Source: Streptomyces sp. CBMA291
Lineage (GTDB): Bacteria; Actinomycetota; Actinomycetes; Streptomycetales; Streptomycetaceae
Reading direction: 5' to 3'
Assembly: GCF_014596525.1 (NCBI RefSeq)
Contig: NZ_MSJP01000008.1
Location: forward strand, 124,001 to 188,000
Length of the DNA: 64,000 nt
This document shows, in pieces, positions 44,422 to 52,674 of this stretch. The position numbers and the translations under genes are program-made. Numbering within the stretch: position 1 is the first letter of the stretch; every line of letters starts with the position of its first letter. The notes beneath the pieces were generated by a model. The model saw only the letters and a program-made list of their open reading frames with translations. It searched no databases and was not told the DNA's origin.

Positions 44422-44670
44422 TCACACGGAGAACCCCAGCATCACCACCACCCCCGCCAGTCCACAGACGAAGCCCGCCAAGGACAGGAGGCGGTGGGGG
44501 CCCCGGAAGAGGCCCAGGGTGCCGGAGGTGAGGGCGAGGACGGCGGTGAGGAAGGGGATGCCGGAGCCGACGTAGGCCATGGCCGCCACCCCGGCCACCG
44601 TGACCGCGCCGAGGGCCAGCGAGGTGGGGCCGTACGCCGAACTCGCGTCGTCCTTATAGTCCTTGGTCAT
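44422..44670 (-). CDS. Small three-helix membrane protein
   Basis: 82 residues. A charged N-terminus (MTKDYKDDASSAYGP) precedes three hydrophobic segments: LALGAVTVAGVAAMAYVG, IPFLTAVLALTSGTLGLF and LLSLAGFVCGLAGVVVMLGF. GGGGAGGGG lies upstream of the ATG. It is 51 bp downstream of the acyl-CoA dehydrogenase stop and may be the last gene of that operon. Function unknown. Confidence 0.7.
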   Translation of the reverse strand: MTKDYKDDASSAYGPTSLALGAVTVAGVAAMAYVGSGIPFLTAVLALTSGTLGLFRGPHRLLSLAGFVCGLAGVVVMLGFSV

Positions 44671-44721
44671 CCTGTGCGGCCCCTCCCCCTCGATCTCCAG
44701 GCCCGACCAGGGTCGCACTCC

Positions 44722-45855
44722 TCAGTACGACTTGGGCAGCCCCAACGTCTGATGGGAGACGTAGTTCAGGATCATCTCCCGGCTCACCGGGGCGATACGG
44801 GCCACCCGTGCCGCCGTGATCAGGCGGGCCAGGCCGAATTCCCTGGTCAGGCCGTTGCCGCCGAGGGTGTGGACCGCTTGGTCCACCGCCTTCACGCACG
44901 CCTCGCCCGCCGCGTACTTCGCCATGTTCGCCGCCTCGCCCGCGCCCGCGTCGTCGCCCGCGTCGTAGAGCCGGGCCGCCTTCGCCATCATCAGGCGGGC
45001 CAGTTCCAGTTCGATGTGGGCCTGGGCCAGGGGGTGGGCGATGGCCTGGTGGGCGCCGATCGGGGTCTTCCACACCTGGCGTTCCTTCGCGTACTCCACC
45101 GCCCGCGCCAGCGCGTACCGGCCCATGCCGATCGCGAACGCGGCCGTCATGATCCGCTCCGGGTTGAGCCCCGCGAAGAGCTGGAGCAGGCCCGCGTCCT
45201 CGTCGCCCACGAGCGCCTCCGGCGGCAGCCGCACATCGTCCAGCGTCAGCTCGAACTGCTTCTCCTGCGCGTCGAGTTCCATCTCTATGTGCCGCCGCCC
45301 GAAGCCGGTCGTCTCGCGCGGGACGATGAACAGGCACGGCTTCAGCGAGCCCGTCCGCGCGTCCGACGTACGGCCCACGATCAGCGTGGCGTCCGCGATG
45401 TCGACGCCCGACACGAAGACCTTCCGGCCGTTGAGGACCCAGCCGGTCTCCGTGCGGGTCGCGGTGGTGGTGATGCGGTGCGAGTTGGAGCCCGCGTCCG
45501 GCTCCGTGATGCCGAAGGCCATCGTCAGGGAGCCGTCCGCGAGCCCCGGCAGCCAGGTCCGCTTCTGCTCCTCCGTGCCGAAGCGGGCGATGACCGTGCC
45601 GCAGATCGCCGGTGACACCACCATCATCAGGAGCGGGGCTCCCGCCGTGCCCGCCTCCTCCAGGACGATCGACAGCTCGGCCATCCCGCCTCCCCCGCCG
45701 CCGTACTCCTCGGGCAGGTTCACACCCAGATAGCCGAGCTTGCCCGCCTCCGCCCACAGGGCCGCCCGGTCGAATCCGGGGCCATGGCGGCGACCGAGCG
45801 CGGCGACGGCGGTGCGGAGCGCGGTGTGCTCGGACGGTTCGATGTCGGTGCTCAT
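44722..45855 (-). CDS. Acyl-CoA dehydrogenase
   Basis: 377 residues. The FAD/substrate loop MAFGITEPDAGSNSHRITTT and the C-terminal signature QAVHTLGGNGLTREFGLARL with RIAPVSREMILNYV are typical. The catalytic base, usually a Glu near the C-terminus, is plausibly the Glu in VSREMI; this needs alignment. It would oxidise an acyl-CoA to the enoyl-CoA that the carboxylase and hydratase of the locus then process. AGGAGGA lies 11 bases before the ATG. Confidence 0.92.
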   Translation of the reverse strand: MSTDIEPSEHTALRTAVAALGRRHGPGFDRAALWAEAGKLGYLGVNLPEEYGGGGGGMAELSIVLEEAGTAGAPLLMMVVSPAICGTVIARFGTEEQKRTWLPGLADGSLTMAFGITEPDAGSNSHRITTTATRTETGWVLNGRKVFVSGVDIADATLIVGRTSDARTGSLKPCLFIVPRETTGFGRRHIEMELDAQEKQFELTLDDVRLPPEALVGDEDAGLLQLFAGLNPERIMTAAFAIGMGRYALARAVEYAKERQVWKTPIGAHQAIAHPLAQAHIELELARLMMAKAARLYDAGDDAGAGEAANMAKYAAGEACVKAVDQAVHTLGGNGLTREFGLARLITAARVARIAPVSREMILNYVSHQTLGLPKSY

Positions 45856-45957
45856 ACGGACGGTTCCTCCTGTGCTTCGGTCAGGACAGGGCTTGGGGTG
45901 GGGGTGGGGGTGAGGGTGGGGGTAGGGCCGGGGTGGGGGCTTCGGTGGGGGCTTCGG

Positions 45958-47892
45958 TCAGGGGTGTTCTTCCGGCAGGACTACGGCCAGCAGGGTGCCC
46001 ATCTCGACCTGGCGGCCCGGTGTGGCGTGGAGTGCGGTGAGCGTGCCGGAGGCCGGGGCGGTGACGCGGTGTTCCATCTTCATGGCCTCCAGCCAGAGCA
46101 GTGGCCGGCCCGCCGTGACCCGGTCGCCGACGGCGAGACCGTCCGCGACCCGGACGACGGTGCCGGGCATGGGGGCGAGCAGCGAACCGGGGGCCGTCCG
46201 CTCGCGAGGGTCGGCGAAACGGGGGCGAGGGACGAGCCGGTGCCGTCCCGCGTGGACGACACCGTCCCCGTACGCGTCGACGTCCATGTGCCGTACGACT
46301 CCGGCGACTTCGAGGCTCACCCGGCGCGGCGCCGTCGCCACGACCCGGATTCCGGCGGGGGCCGTGACCTCGTACCCGCCGTCCCTGGTGGGGCGGTAGC
46401 GGACCTCGATCTCCCCTTCCTCCGCGCTCCCTCCCTCTCCCTTCCGGGTGATTCCGTAGGTGCGGGTCTCGTCCTGCGAGCGGAGGTTGCGCCAGCCGCC
46501 GCCGAAGCGGCCCCGGGCGGTGGTCGCGGCGGTGGCCGCCGTCGCCAGGGCGGCGGCCACCGCCGCCGCCTCCGCGCCTCCCCCCTCGTCCCCGGGCGCG
46601 GTCAGCCCGGTCAGGTGCCGGTCGTAGAAGCCGGTGCTCAGCCCCTCCCCCGTCGTGAACTCGGGGTGCCGCAGCGAGGCGACGAGGAGGTCCCGGTTGG
46701 TGACCGGGCCGTGCACCCGGGCCCGTTCCAGGGTGTGGGCGAGCTTGCGGACGGCCTGCTCGCGGGTGGCCGCGTGGACGGTGACCTTCGCCAGCATCGG
46801 GTCGTAGTGGACGCCGACCGCGTCCCCCGCCTCGTACCCCGAGTCGACCCTGACCCGACCCTCACGGGGGAACCCGAAGGCGTGCAGGACCCCCGTCTGC
46901 GGGGCCCACGCGCGGGCGGGGTCCTCCGCGTAGAGGCGCGCCTCCACCGCGTGGCCGTGTGGCGCGGGCGGTTCCGGGGGCAGGGCGTGACCCTCGGCGA
47001 TGCCGATCTGGAGGGCCACGAGGTCGACCCCGTACACCTCCTCCGTCACGGGGTGCTCGACCTGGAGGCGCGTGTTCATCTCCAGGAAGTGCGCCCGTCC
47101 GTCGGCGACGAGGAATTCGACCGTGCCCGCGCCGACGTAGCCGACGCTCTTCGCCGCGCGGACGGCCGTGTCCAGGAGGGACGCTTCGAGCGGGGCGGGC
47201 AGTCCGGGCGCGGGCGCCTCCTCGATCACCTTCTGGTGCCGCCGCTGGAGGGTGCAGTCCCGGGTGCCGAGCGCCCACACCGTGCCGTGGGCGTCGCAGA
47301 GCAGCTGCACCTCGATGTGCCGCCCGTCCTCCACGTACGGCTCGACGAACACCTCCCCGTCCCCGAAGGCACTCGCCGCCTCCGTCGACGCCGACGCCAA
47401 CTCCCCTTGCAGAGACGCCAGTTCGCGTACGATCCGCATGCCTCGGCCGCCGCCGCCCGCCGCCGCCTTCACCAGGACGGGCAGGTCTGCCTCGCGGACG
47501 TCCTCCGGTGCGAGGGGCGCGATGCCGAGGAGTTCCTTCGCCCGGGTCTTCGACGCCATCGCCTCGATCGCCTCCGGCGGCGGACCGATCCACGTCAGCC
47601 CGGCGGCCAGCACCGCCCGCGCGAAGTCCGCGTTCTCGGAGAGGAAGCCGTAGCCCGGGTGGACGGCGTCGGCGCCCGCCGCCCGCGCCGCCGCGATCAC
47701 CAGATCCCCGCGCAGATACGTCTCCGAGGGCGCCGCTCCCGGCAGCCGTACCGCCGTGTCCGCCTCCCGTACGTGCAGGGCTCCGGCGTCCGCGTCGGAG
47801 TACACCGCCACCGTGGCCAGGCCCAGTTCCCGGCAGGTGCGGAAGACCCGGCAGGCGATCTCGCCCCGGTTCGCGACCAGTACGGACGTCAT
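45958..47892 (-). CDS. Acyl-CoA carboxylase alpha chain (biotin carboxylase + BCCP)
   Basis: 644 residues (645 if the adjacent ATG 47895 is used). Biotin carboxylase domain at about 1-450: LVANRGEIACRVFRTCRELG, ATP-grasp glycine loop KAAAGGGGRGMRIV, and EMNTRLQVEHPVTEEVYGVD. The biotin-carrier domain is at the C-terminus with the biotinylated lysine in LWLEAMKMEHRV. It carboxylates its own biotin for transfer by the beta chain encoded just upstream. Related enzymes are methylcrotonyl-CoA and geranyl-CoA carboxylases. 14 bp separate it from the beta gene. Confidence 0.93.
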   Translation of the reverse strand: MTSVLVANRGEIACRVFRTCRELGLATVAVYSDADAGALHVREADTAVRLPGAAPSETYLRGDLVIAAARAAGADAVHPGYGFLSENADFARAVLAAGLTWIGPPPEAIEAMASKTRAKELLGIAPLAPEDVREADLPVLVKAAAGGGGRGMRIVRELASLQGELASASTEAASAFGDGEVFVEPYVEDGRHIEVQLLCDAHGTVWALGTRDCTLQRRHQKVIEEAPAPGLPAPLEASLLDTAVRAAKSVGYVGAGTVEFLVADGRAHFLEMNTRLQVEHPVTEEVYGVDLVALQIGIAEGHALPPEPPAPHGHAVEARLYAEDPARAWAPQTGVLHAFGFPREGRVRVDSGYEAGDAVGVHYDPMLAKVTVHAATREQAVRKLAHTLERARVHGPVTNRDLLVASLRHPEFTTGEGLSTGFYDRHLTGLTAPGDEGGGAEAAAVAAALATAATAATTARGRFGGGWRNLRSQDETRTYGITRKGEGGSAEEGEIEVRYRPTRDGGYEVTAPAGIRVVATAPRRVSLEVAGVVRHMDVDAYGDGVVHAGRHRLVPRPRFADPRERTAPGSLLAPMPGTVVRVADGLAVGDRVTAGRPLLWLEAMKMEHRVTAPASGTLTALHATPGRQVEMGTLLAVVLPEEHP

Positions 47893-47906
47893 CATCGTCA
47901 GTGCCC

Positions 47907-49505
47907 TCACATCCGGAAGACGCCGAAGCCGCCGCGTGCGCCCTCGACCGGTGCCGTGTGGATCGCGGACAGACACAGTCCCAGGACCGTGCGGGTGTCG
48001 CGGGGGTCGATGACCCCGTCGTCGTAGAGCCGCCCCGAGAGGAACATCGGCAGCGACTCGGATTCGATCTGCGCCTCGACGAGCGCCCGCAGTCCGGCGT
48101 CGGACTCCTCGTCGTACGGCTGTCCCTTCGCCGCCGCGCTCGCCCGCGCCACGATCGAGAGGACCCCGGCGAGCTGCTGCGGGCCCATCACGGCGGACTT
48201 GGCGCTGGGCCAGGCGAAGAGGAACCGGGGGTCGTACGCCCTTCCGCACATGCCGTAGTGCCCGGCGCCGTAGCTCGCACCCATGAGGACGGAGAGGTGC
48301 GGGACCTTCGAGTTCGACACCGCGTTGATCATCATCGCGCCGTGTTTGACGATCCCGCCCTGCTCGTACTCCTTGCCCACCATGTAGCCGGTGGTGTTGT
48401 GCAGGAAGAGCAGGGGGATGTCACGCTGGTTGGCGAGCTGGATGAACTGCGCGGCTTTCTGCGACTCGGCGGAGAACAGCACGCCCTGGGCGTTGGCGAG
48501 GACGCCGACCGGGTAGCCGTGCAGGCTCGCCCAGCCCGTCACCAGGCTCGTCCCGTACAGCGGCTTGAACTCGTCGAAGTCCGAGCCGTCGACGATCCGG
48601 GCGATCACCTCGCGCGGGTCGAAGGGGATCTTCAGATCGCCGGGGACGATCCCGAGCAGCTCCTCCGCGTCGTGCTTCGGGGGCTCCGCCGGGCCCGGAT
48701 CGGCGTACCGCTTGCGGTGGTTGAGGCGGGCGACGATCCGGCGCGCCTGGCGCAGCGCGTCCGGCTCGTCGACGGCGTAGTGGTCGGCGAGCCCGCTGGT
48801 GCGCGCGTGCATCGCGGCGCCGCCGAGCGACTCGTCGTCGCTCTCCTCGCCCGTCGCCATCTTGACCAGCGGCGGACCGCCGAGGAACACCTTCGAGCGT
48901 TCCTCGATCATCACGGTGTGGTCGGACATCCCGGGGACGTACGCGCCTCCGGCGGTCGAGTTGCCGAAGACGACCGCGACCGTGGGGATGCCTGCGGCCG
49001 AGAGCCGGGTCAGATCGCGGAAGAGCGCCCCGCCGGGGATGAAAATCTCCTTCTGGGAGGGCAGATCGGCGCCGCCGGACTCGACGAGCGAGACGACAGG
49101 CAGCCGGTTGGCGTACGCGATCTCGTTGGCCCGCAGTGCCTTCTTCAGCGTCCACGGGTTGGAGGCGCCGCCGCGCACGGTGGGGTCGTTGGCGGTGATC
49201 AGGCACTCGACGCCCTCGACGACCCCGATGCCGGTGATCAGGGACGCCCCTACGGTGTAGTCGCTGCCCCAGGCGGCGAGCGGGGACAGTTCGAGGAACG
49301 GCGAGTCGGGGTCGACGAGCAGTTCGATCCGCTCCCGCGCGAGCATCTTGCCGCGCCGCCGGTGCCGCTCGGTGTACTTCTCGCCGCCGCCCGCGAGCGC
49401 CTTGGCCTGCTCGGCGTCGAGCGCGGCCAGCTTGTCGAGCATGGCGGCGCGGTGGGCCCGGTGGTCGTCGCCGTCGGGATCGAGGGCGGTGGGGAGGACG
49501 GTCAC
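47907..49505 (-). CDS. Acyl-CoA carboxylase beta chain (carboxyltransferase)
   Basis: 532 residues from GTG 49505, with GGAGGG upstream. Both halves of the crotonase-like carboxyltransferase are present: VVFGNSTAGGAYVPGMSDHT in the N-half and LMGASYGAGHYGMCGRAYDP in the C-half, with LLFLHNTTGYMVGKEYEQGG. The length and GYMVGKEYEQGG motif resemble methylcrotonyl- or geranyl-CoA carboxylases more than propionyl-CoA carboxylase. The start overlaps the stop of a tiny upstream ORF. Confidence 0.93.
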   Translation of the reverse strand: MTVLPTALDPDGDDHRAHRAAMLDKLAALDAEQAKALAGGGEKYTERHRRRGKMLARERIELLVDPDSPFLELSPLAAWGSDYTVGASLITGIGVVEGVECLITANDPTVRGGASNPWTLKKALRANEIAYANRLPVVSLVESGGADLPSQKEIFIPGGALFRDLTRLSAAGIPTVAVVFGNSTAGGAYVPGMSDHTVMIEERSKVFLGGPPLVKMATGEESDDESLGGAAMHARTSGLADHYAVDEPDALRQARRIVARLNHRKRYADPGPAEPPKHDAEELLGIVPGDLKIPFDPREVIARIVDGSDFDEFKPLYGTSLVTGWASLHGYPVGVLANAQGVLFSAESQKAAQFIQLANQRDIPLLFLHNTTGYMVGKEYEQGGIVKHGAMMINAVSNSKVPHLSVLMGASYGAGHYGMCGRAYDPRFLFAWPSAKSAVMGPQQLAGVLSIVARASAAAKGQPYDEESDAGLRALVEAQIESESLPMFLSGRLYDDGVIDPRDTRTVLGLCLSAIHTAPVEGARGGFGVFRM

Positions 49506-49645
49506 AGGAGACCCTCCGGGGTGACCCTGACGGGGGTGGCGGGGTGGCTTCTCTTCGGGACGGCCGGGTGGCTTCCCTTAGGGGCGGCGGGAGTGGCCGG
49601 GTGGCTTCTCGTCGGGGTGGCCGGGGGAACGGCGGGCGCGGTCAC
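49502..49645 (-). CDS. Tiny Pro/Ser/His repeat ORF bridging the AtuA-like and carboxyltransferase genes
   Basis: 47 residues from GTG 49645, which overlaps the AtuA-like stop by GTGA; its own stop overlaps the carboxyltransferase start by GTGA. The product contains four repeats of SHPATP type (TRSHPATP, KGSHPAVP, KRSHPATP). The two junctions are almost the same sequence (GTCACAGGAG, two variable bases, CCTCCGGG), so the 141-bp segment looks like an expansion of the original junction. It may be translated as a small protein or serve only to relay ribosomes. Confidence 0.45.
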   Translation of the reverse strand: MTAPAVPPATPTRSHPATPAAPKGSHPAVPKRSHPATPVRVTPEGLL

Positions 49646-51384
49646 AGGAGTTCCTCCGGGATGTCGAGGTGGCGGGAGCGGAGCCATTCGCCGAGGGCCT
49701 TGGCCTGGGGGTCGAAGCGGGACCGGGAGGCGACGCCCTCGCCGAGGATTCCCGCGATCGTGAAGTTGAGCGCCCGCAGCCCCGGCAGGACGTGCCGGGT
49801 CACGTCGAGACCGGCGGTCTCGGGCAGCAGCTCCCGCAGCCGGTCCACCGTGAGCGCGTGGGCGAGCCAGCGCCACTCGGCCTCCGTGCGGACCCACACC
49901 CCGATGTTGGCGTCGCCGCCCTTGTCGCCGCTACGGGCCCCGGCGACCCGGCCGAGCGGCGCCCGCCGTACGGGCCCGGCCGGCAGCGGCTCGGGAAGGG
50001 GCGGTTCGGGTACGGGTGCCAGGGCGCGGGTCCGTACCGGGGCGGGGACGGCGTGCCGGGTCCCGTCGGGCAGGACCGCCGTGTGCGGGACCTCCCCTAC
50101 GGGCACGGACGCGCTCTCGCACACCCCGTAGGGGGCGCCCCTGCCGGGTGGGGCGGTGACATGGAAGCCGGGGTAGCTGGCGAGGGCGAGTTCGATCGCC
50201 GCCCCTGTCAGGGTCCGGCCGGTCCTCTCGGGGTCGGGGTCCCGGACGACCAGGCGCAGCAGGGCGCTCGCGGTCTCCTCGGTGGCGGCGTCGGGGTGGT
50301 CGGTGCGGACCAGTTCCCAGTGGGTCTCCGCCGGGGGCGCGGCGGACAGCGCGTCCTCCAACTGGGCTCGCACCAGGGCGGCCTTGGCCTCGATGTCGAG
50401 GCCGGTCAGGACGAAGACGACCTCGTTGCGGAAGCCGCCGAGCCTGCTGATCCCGACCTTGAGGTCCGGGGGCGGGGCCTCGCCCCGTACTCCCTCGATC
50501 CTGACCCGGTCGGGCCCTTCCGTGACGAGCCGTACGGTGTCGAGGCGGGCGGTCGTGTCGGGGCCGGGGTAGCGGGCGCCGGCCGTCTCGTAGAGCAGTT
50601 GGGCGGTGACCGTGCCGAGGTCGACCAGGCCCCCGGTGCCGGGGTGCTTGGTGATCACCGCGCTGCCGTCGGCGTGGAGTTCGGCGAGGGGGAAGCCGGG
50701 GCGGCGCAGGACGGCCGGATCGAGTTCGCGGAAGAAGGCGTAGTTGCCTCCGGTGGCCTGGGTGCCGCACTCCAGGACGTGCCCGGCGACGACCGCGCCC
50801 GCGAGCCGGTCGTACTCCTCCGGGCCCCAGCCGAAGTGCCATTGCGCGGGGCCGGTGACGAGAGCCGCGTCGGTGACCCGGCCGGTGACGACGACATCGG
50901 CACCGGCCGCGAGGCAGGCGGCGATCCCGGCGCCGCCGAGGTAGGCGTGGGTGGCGAGCGCGCCGCCCTCGGCGGGCAGCCGGTCGCCCTCGACCCACCC
51001 GATCCGGGTCGGCAGGCCGAGCTTCGCGGCGAGTGCGCGCAGGGCTTCGGCGAGACCGGCGGGGTTCAGCCCGCCCGCGTTGGCGACGATCCGGACTCCG
51101 CGCTCGTGGGCGAGGCCGAGGCCCTCCTCCATCTGGCGCAGGAACGTCTTCGCGTACCCGGCGGCGGGGTCCTTCAGCTGGTCGCGACCGAGGATGAGCA
51201 TGGTCAGTTCGGCGAGATAGTCGCCGGTGAGGACGTCGAGCCCGCCCCCGGTGAGCATCTCGCGGACGGCGTCGAAACGGTCACCGTAGAAGCCGGAGGC
51301 GTTGCCGATACGGAGAGCGGGGGGTGTGGGGGGCGTGGGGAGGCTGGAGGGGGTGGGGAGGCTGGAGGAGGGGGTGGGGGGCAT
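49642..51384 (-). CDS. AtuA-like acyclic terpene utilisation family protein (DUF1446)
   Basis: 580 residues. LRIGNASGFYGDRFDAVREM is the conserved DUF1446 beginning, followed by DVLTGDYLAELTMLILGRDQ, VANAGGLNPAGLAEALRALA and the C-terminal GARSGDKGGDANIGVWVRTE. The family includes Pseudomonas AtuA, encoded with geranyl-CoA carboxylase genes and required for citronellol growth; its biochemical role is not settled. Residues 1-24 are a Pro/Ser/Thr low-complexity leader encoded by G-rich DNA. ATG 51384 lies four bases after the upstream stop. Confidence 0.88.
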   Translation of the reverse strand: MPPTPSSSLPTPSSLPTPPTPPALRIGNASGFYGDRFDAVREMLTGGGLDVLTGDYLAELTMLILGRDQLKDPAAGYAKTFLRQMEEGLGLAHERGVRIVANAGGLNPAGLAEALRALAAKLGLPTRIGWVEGDRLPAEGGALATHAYLGGAGIAACLAAGADVVVTGRVTDAALVTGPAQWHFGWGPEEYDRLAGAVVAGHVLECGTQATGGNYAFFRELDPAVLRRPGFPLAELHADGSAVITKHPGTGGLVDLGTVTAQLLYETAGARYPGPDTTARLDTVRLVTEGPDRVRIEGVRGEAPPPDLKVGISRLGGFRNEVVFVLTGLDIEAKAALVRAQLEDALSAAPPAETHWELVRTDHPDAATEETASALLRLVVRDPDPERTGRTLTGAAIELALASYPGFHVTAPPGRGAPYGVCESASVPVGEVPHTAVLPDGTRHAVPAPVRTRALAPVPEPPLPEPLPAGPVRRAPLGRVAGARSGDKGGDANIGVWVRTEAEWRWLAHALTVDRLRELLPETAGLDVTRHVLPGLRALNFTIAGILGEGVASRSRFDPQAKALGEWLRSRHLDIPEELL

Positions 51385-51388
51385 GGGG

Positions 51389-52330
51389 TCAGGCCTCCTC
51401 GGGCTTCCCGTACGGGTCGGGTCCCGGGGGCGCGGGCCGCTCAGGGTCCCTGTACGGGTCGGGTCCCGGGGGCGCGGGCCGCTCAAGGTCCCCGTACGGG
51501 TCGGGATCCAGGACCCCGTACGGGTCAGGTACCCCGTCCCTCCGGGCCTCCCCCTTCTCCCGGCCCTCCCCCGCCGGGCCCGCGAACGCCTGGGCGATGT
51601 CCAGCCAGCGATCGGCGTCGGTGCCGTGGGCGGTCAGGGCGGTGTCGGCGCGGTGGACGCGCTGGGTGACCAGGAGGCAGAAGTCGAGGGCCGGACCGGT
51701 GACCCGGTCGGCGGCGTCCTCGGGGCCGTACCCCCACGGCTCGCCGCCGGGGCCGGTGATCTCGACCCTGACCGGGCCCTCGGGCAGCGGCAGACCCCGG
51801 ACGAGAAAGGCGTAGTCGCGGGCGCGGTGGCCGATCCAGGCGACGTGCCGGAGCCGGGCGGTGGGCACCCGGACCACCCCGAGGGCGTCGGCGACGTCCT
51901 GTCCGTGCGCCCAGGTCTCCATGAGCCGGGCGGTGGCCATCGCGGGGGCGCTCATCGGCGGCCCGTACCAGGGGAACCGGGTCCCGGGCGGCGCCGCGCG
52001 CAGGGCCTCCTGGAGCCGTGCGCGGCCGGTGCGCCAGTGGGCGAGCAGCTTCGCGGGCGGCAGCCCCGCGCTCTCCTCCGTGCCCTCGTCCACGAAGCGT
52101 TCGGGCGCGGCGAGGGCCTTGCGGGTCTCGGCGGCGAAGGCCTCGGCGTCGGTGGCGGCGAGGAGTGCGGCGCGGTCGGTCCAGGCGAGGTGGGCGATCT
52201 GATGGGCGACGGTCCAGCCGGGAGCGGGGGTGGGGGCCGCCCACTCCTCCTCGCTCAAGTCGGCTACGAGGCGGTCGAGTTCGTCACTCTCGTCGCGCAG
52301 GTCGTCGAGGAGGACGACGGGGTCGGACAC
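51389..52330 (-). CDS. TIGR03084-like (DinB/maleylpyruvate isomerase superfamily) protein
   Basis: 313 residues from GTG 52330 with GAGGGGAG upstream. The start VVLLDDLRDESDELDRLVAD, then PTPAPGWTVAHQIAHLAWTD and LMETWAHGQDVADALGVVRV, are the mycothiol-binding-like core motifs typical of TIGR03084 proteins, which co-occur with this carboxylase cluster in actinobacteria. The C-terminal ~50 residues are an added tail with a 14-residue repeat (DPERPAPPGPDPYR). First gene of the catabolic operon, behind the 52399 operator. Confidence 0.85.
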   Translation of the reverse strand: MSDPVVLLDDLRDESDELDRLVADLSEEEWAAPTPAPGWTVAHQIAHLAWTDRAALLAATDAEAFAAETRKALAAPERFVDEGTEESAGLPPAKLLAHWRTGRARLQEALRAAPPGTRFPWYGPPMSAPAMATARLMETWAHGQDVADALGVVRVPTARLRHVAWIGHRARDYAFLVRGLPLPEGPVRVEITGPGGEPWGYGPEDAADRVTGPALDFCLLVTQRVHRADTALTAHGTDADRWLDIAQAFAGPAGEGREKGEARRDGVPDPYGVLDPDPYGDLERPAPPGPDPYRDPERPAPPGPDPYGKPEEA

Positions 52331-52398
52331 GGGGCGCTCCCCTCGGGGGACGGGCGGTCTCGGGCCTTCGCGAGGAGCATGGCAGCGACTCCATAAAC

Positions 52399-52414
52399 AA
52401 TCAAGCGTGCTTGC
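52399..52414. promoter_or_regulatory. Probable TetR operator, copy 2
   Basis: AATCAAGCGTGCTTGC, identical over 16 bases to 37668-37683, lies about 70 bp upstream of the first gene of the catabolic operon. Confidence 0.7.
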
Positions 52415-52661
52415 TTTACTTCTTGCGGCGCCGGGCCGTCCCGTACGGGCACGCCGCGCCTGTCCCGTACGGGCACGCCGCGCCCGCCGCGCGCGGGCAC
52501 GCGCCCGTACTGGCTCGCGTACCCGCCCCGTCCGCTCCCCCCTCCCCCTCCCCCTCCCCCTCCGGGTCATCCCGTAGAGGTACGCGGCACCGCCCTCGGG
52601 GCCCCCAGGGGATGACCCCGAATCGTGCCTGGCGGGGCCGACTCCGGCCCTCTCGCGCTCC

Positions 52662-52667
52662 TAGCGT
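52662..52667 (+). promoter_or_regulatory. Candidate -10 element of a leaderless promoter
   Basis: TAGCGT lies seven bases before ATG 52675 of the FtsX-like permease; no Shine-Dalgarno site is present. Confidence 0.4.
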
Positions 52668-52674
52668 GGTCGGC

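Larger units (their letters stand above)
52331..52674. other. 344-bp divergent region with operator and 24-bp repeats
   Basis: No gene is supported. Besides the TetR operator it holds two copies of a 24-bp unit (CCGTACGGGC ACGCCGCGCC TGTC) starting at 52441 and 52465, each containing the palindrome CCCGTACGGG, and a leaderless-type -10 box for the permease. Confidence 0.6.
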
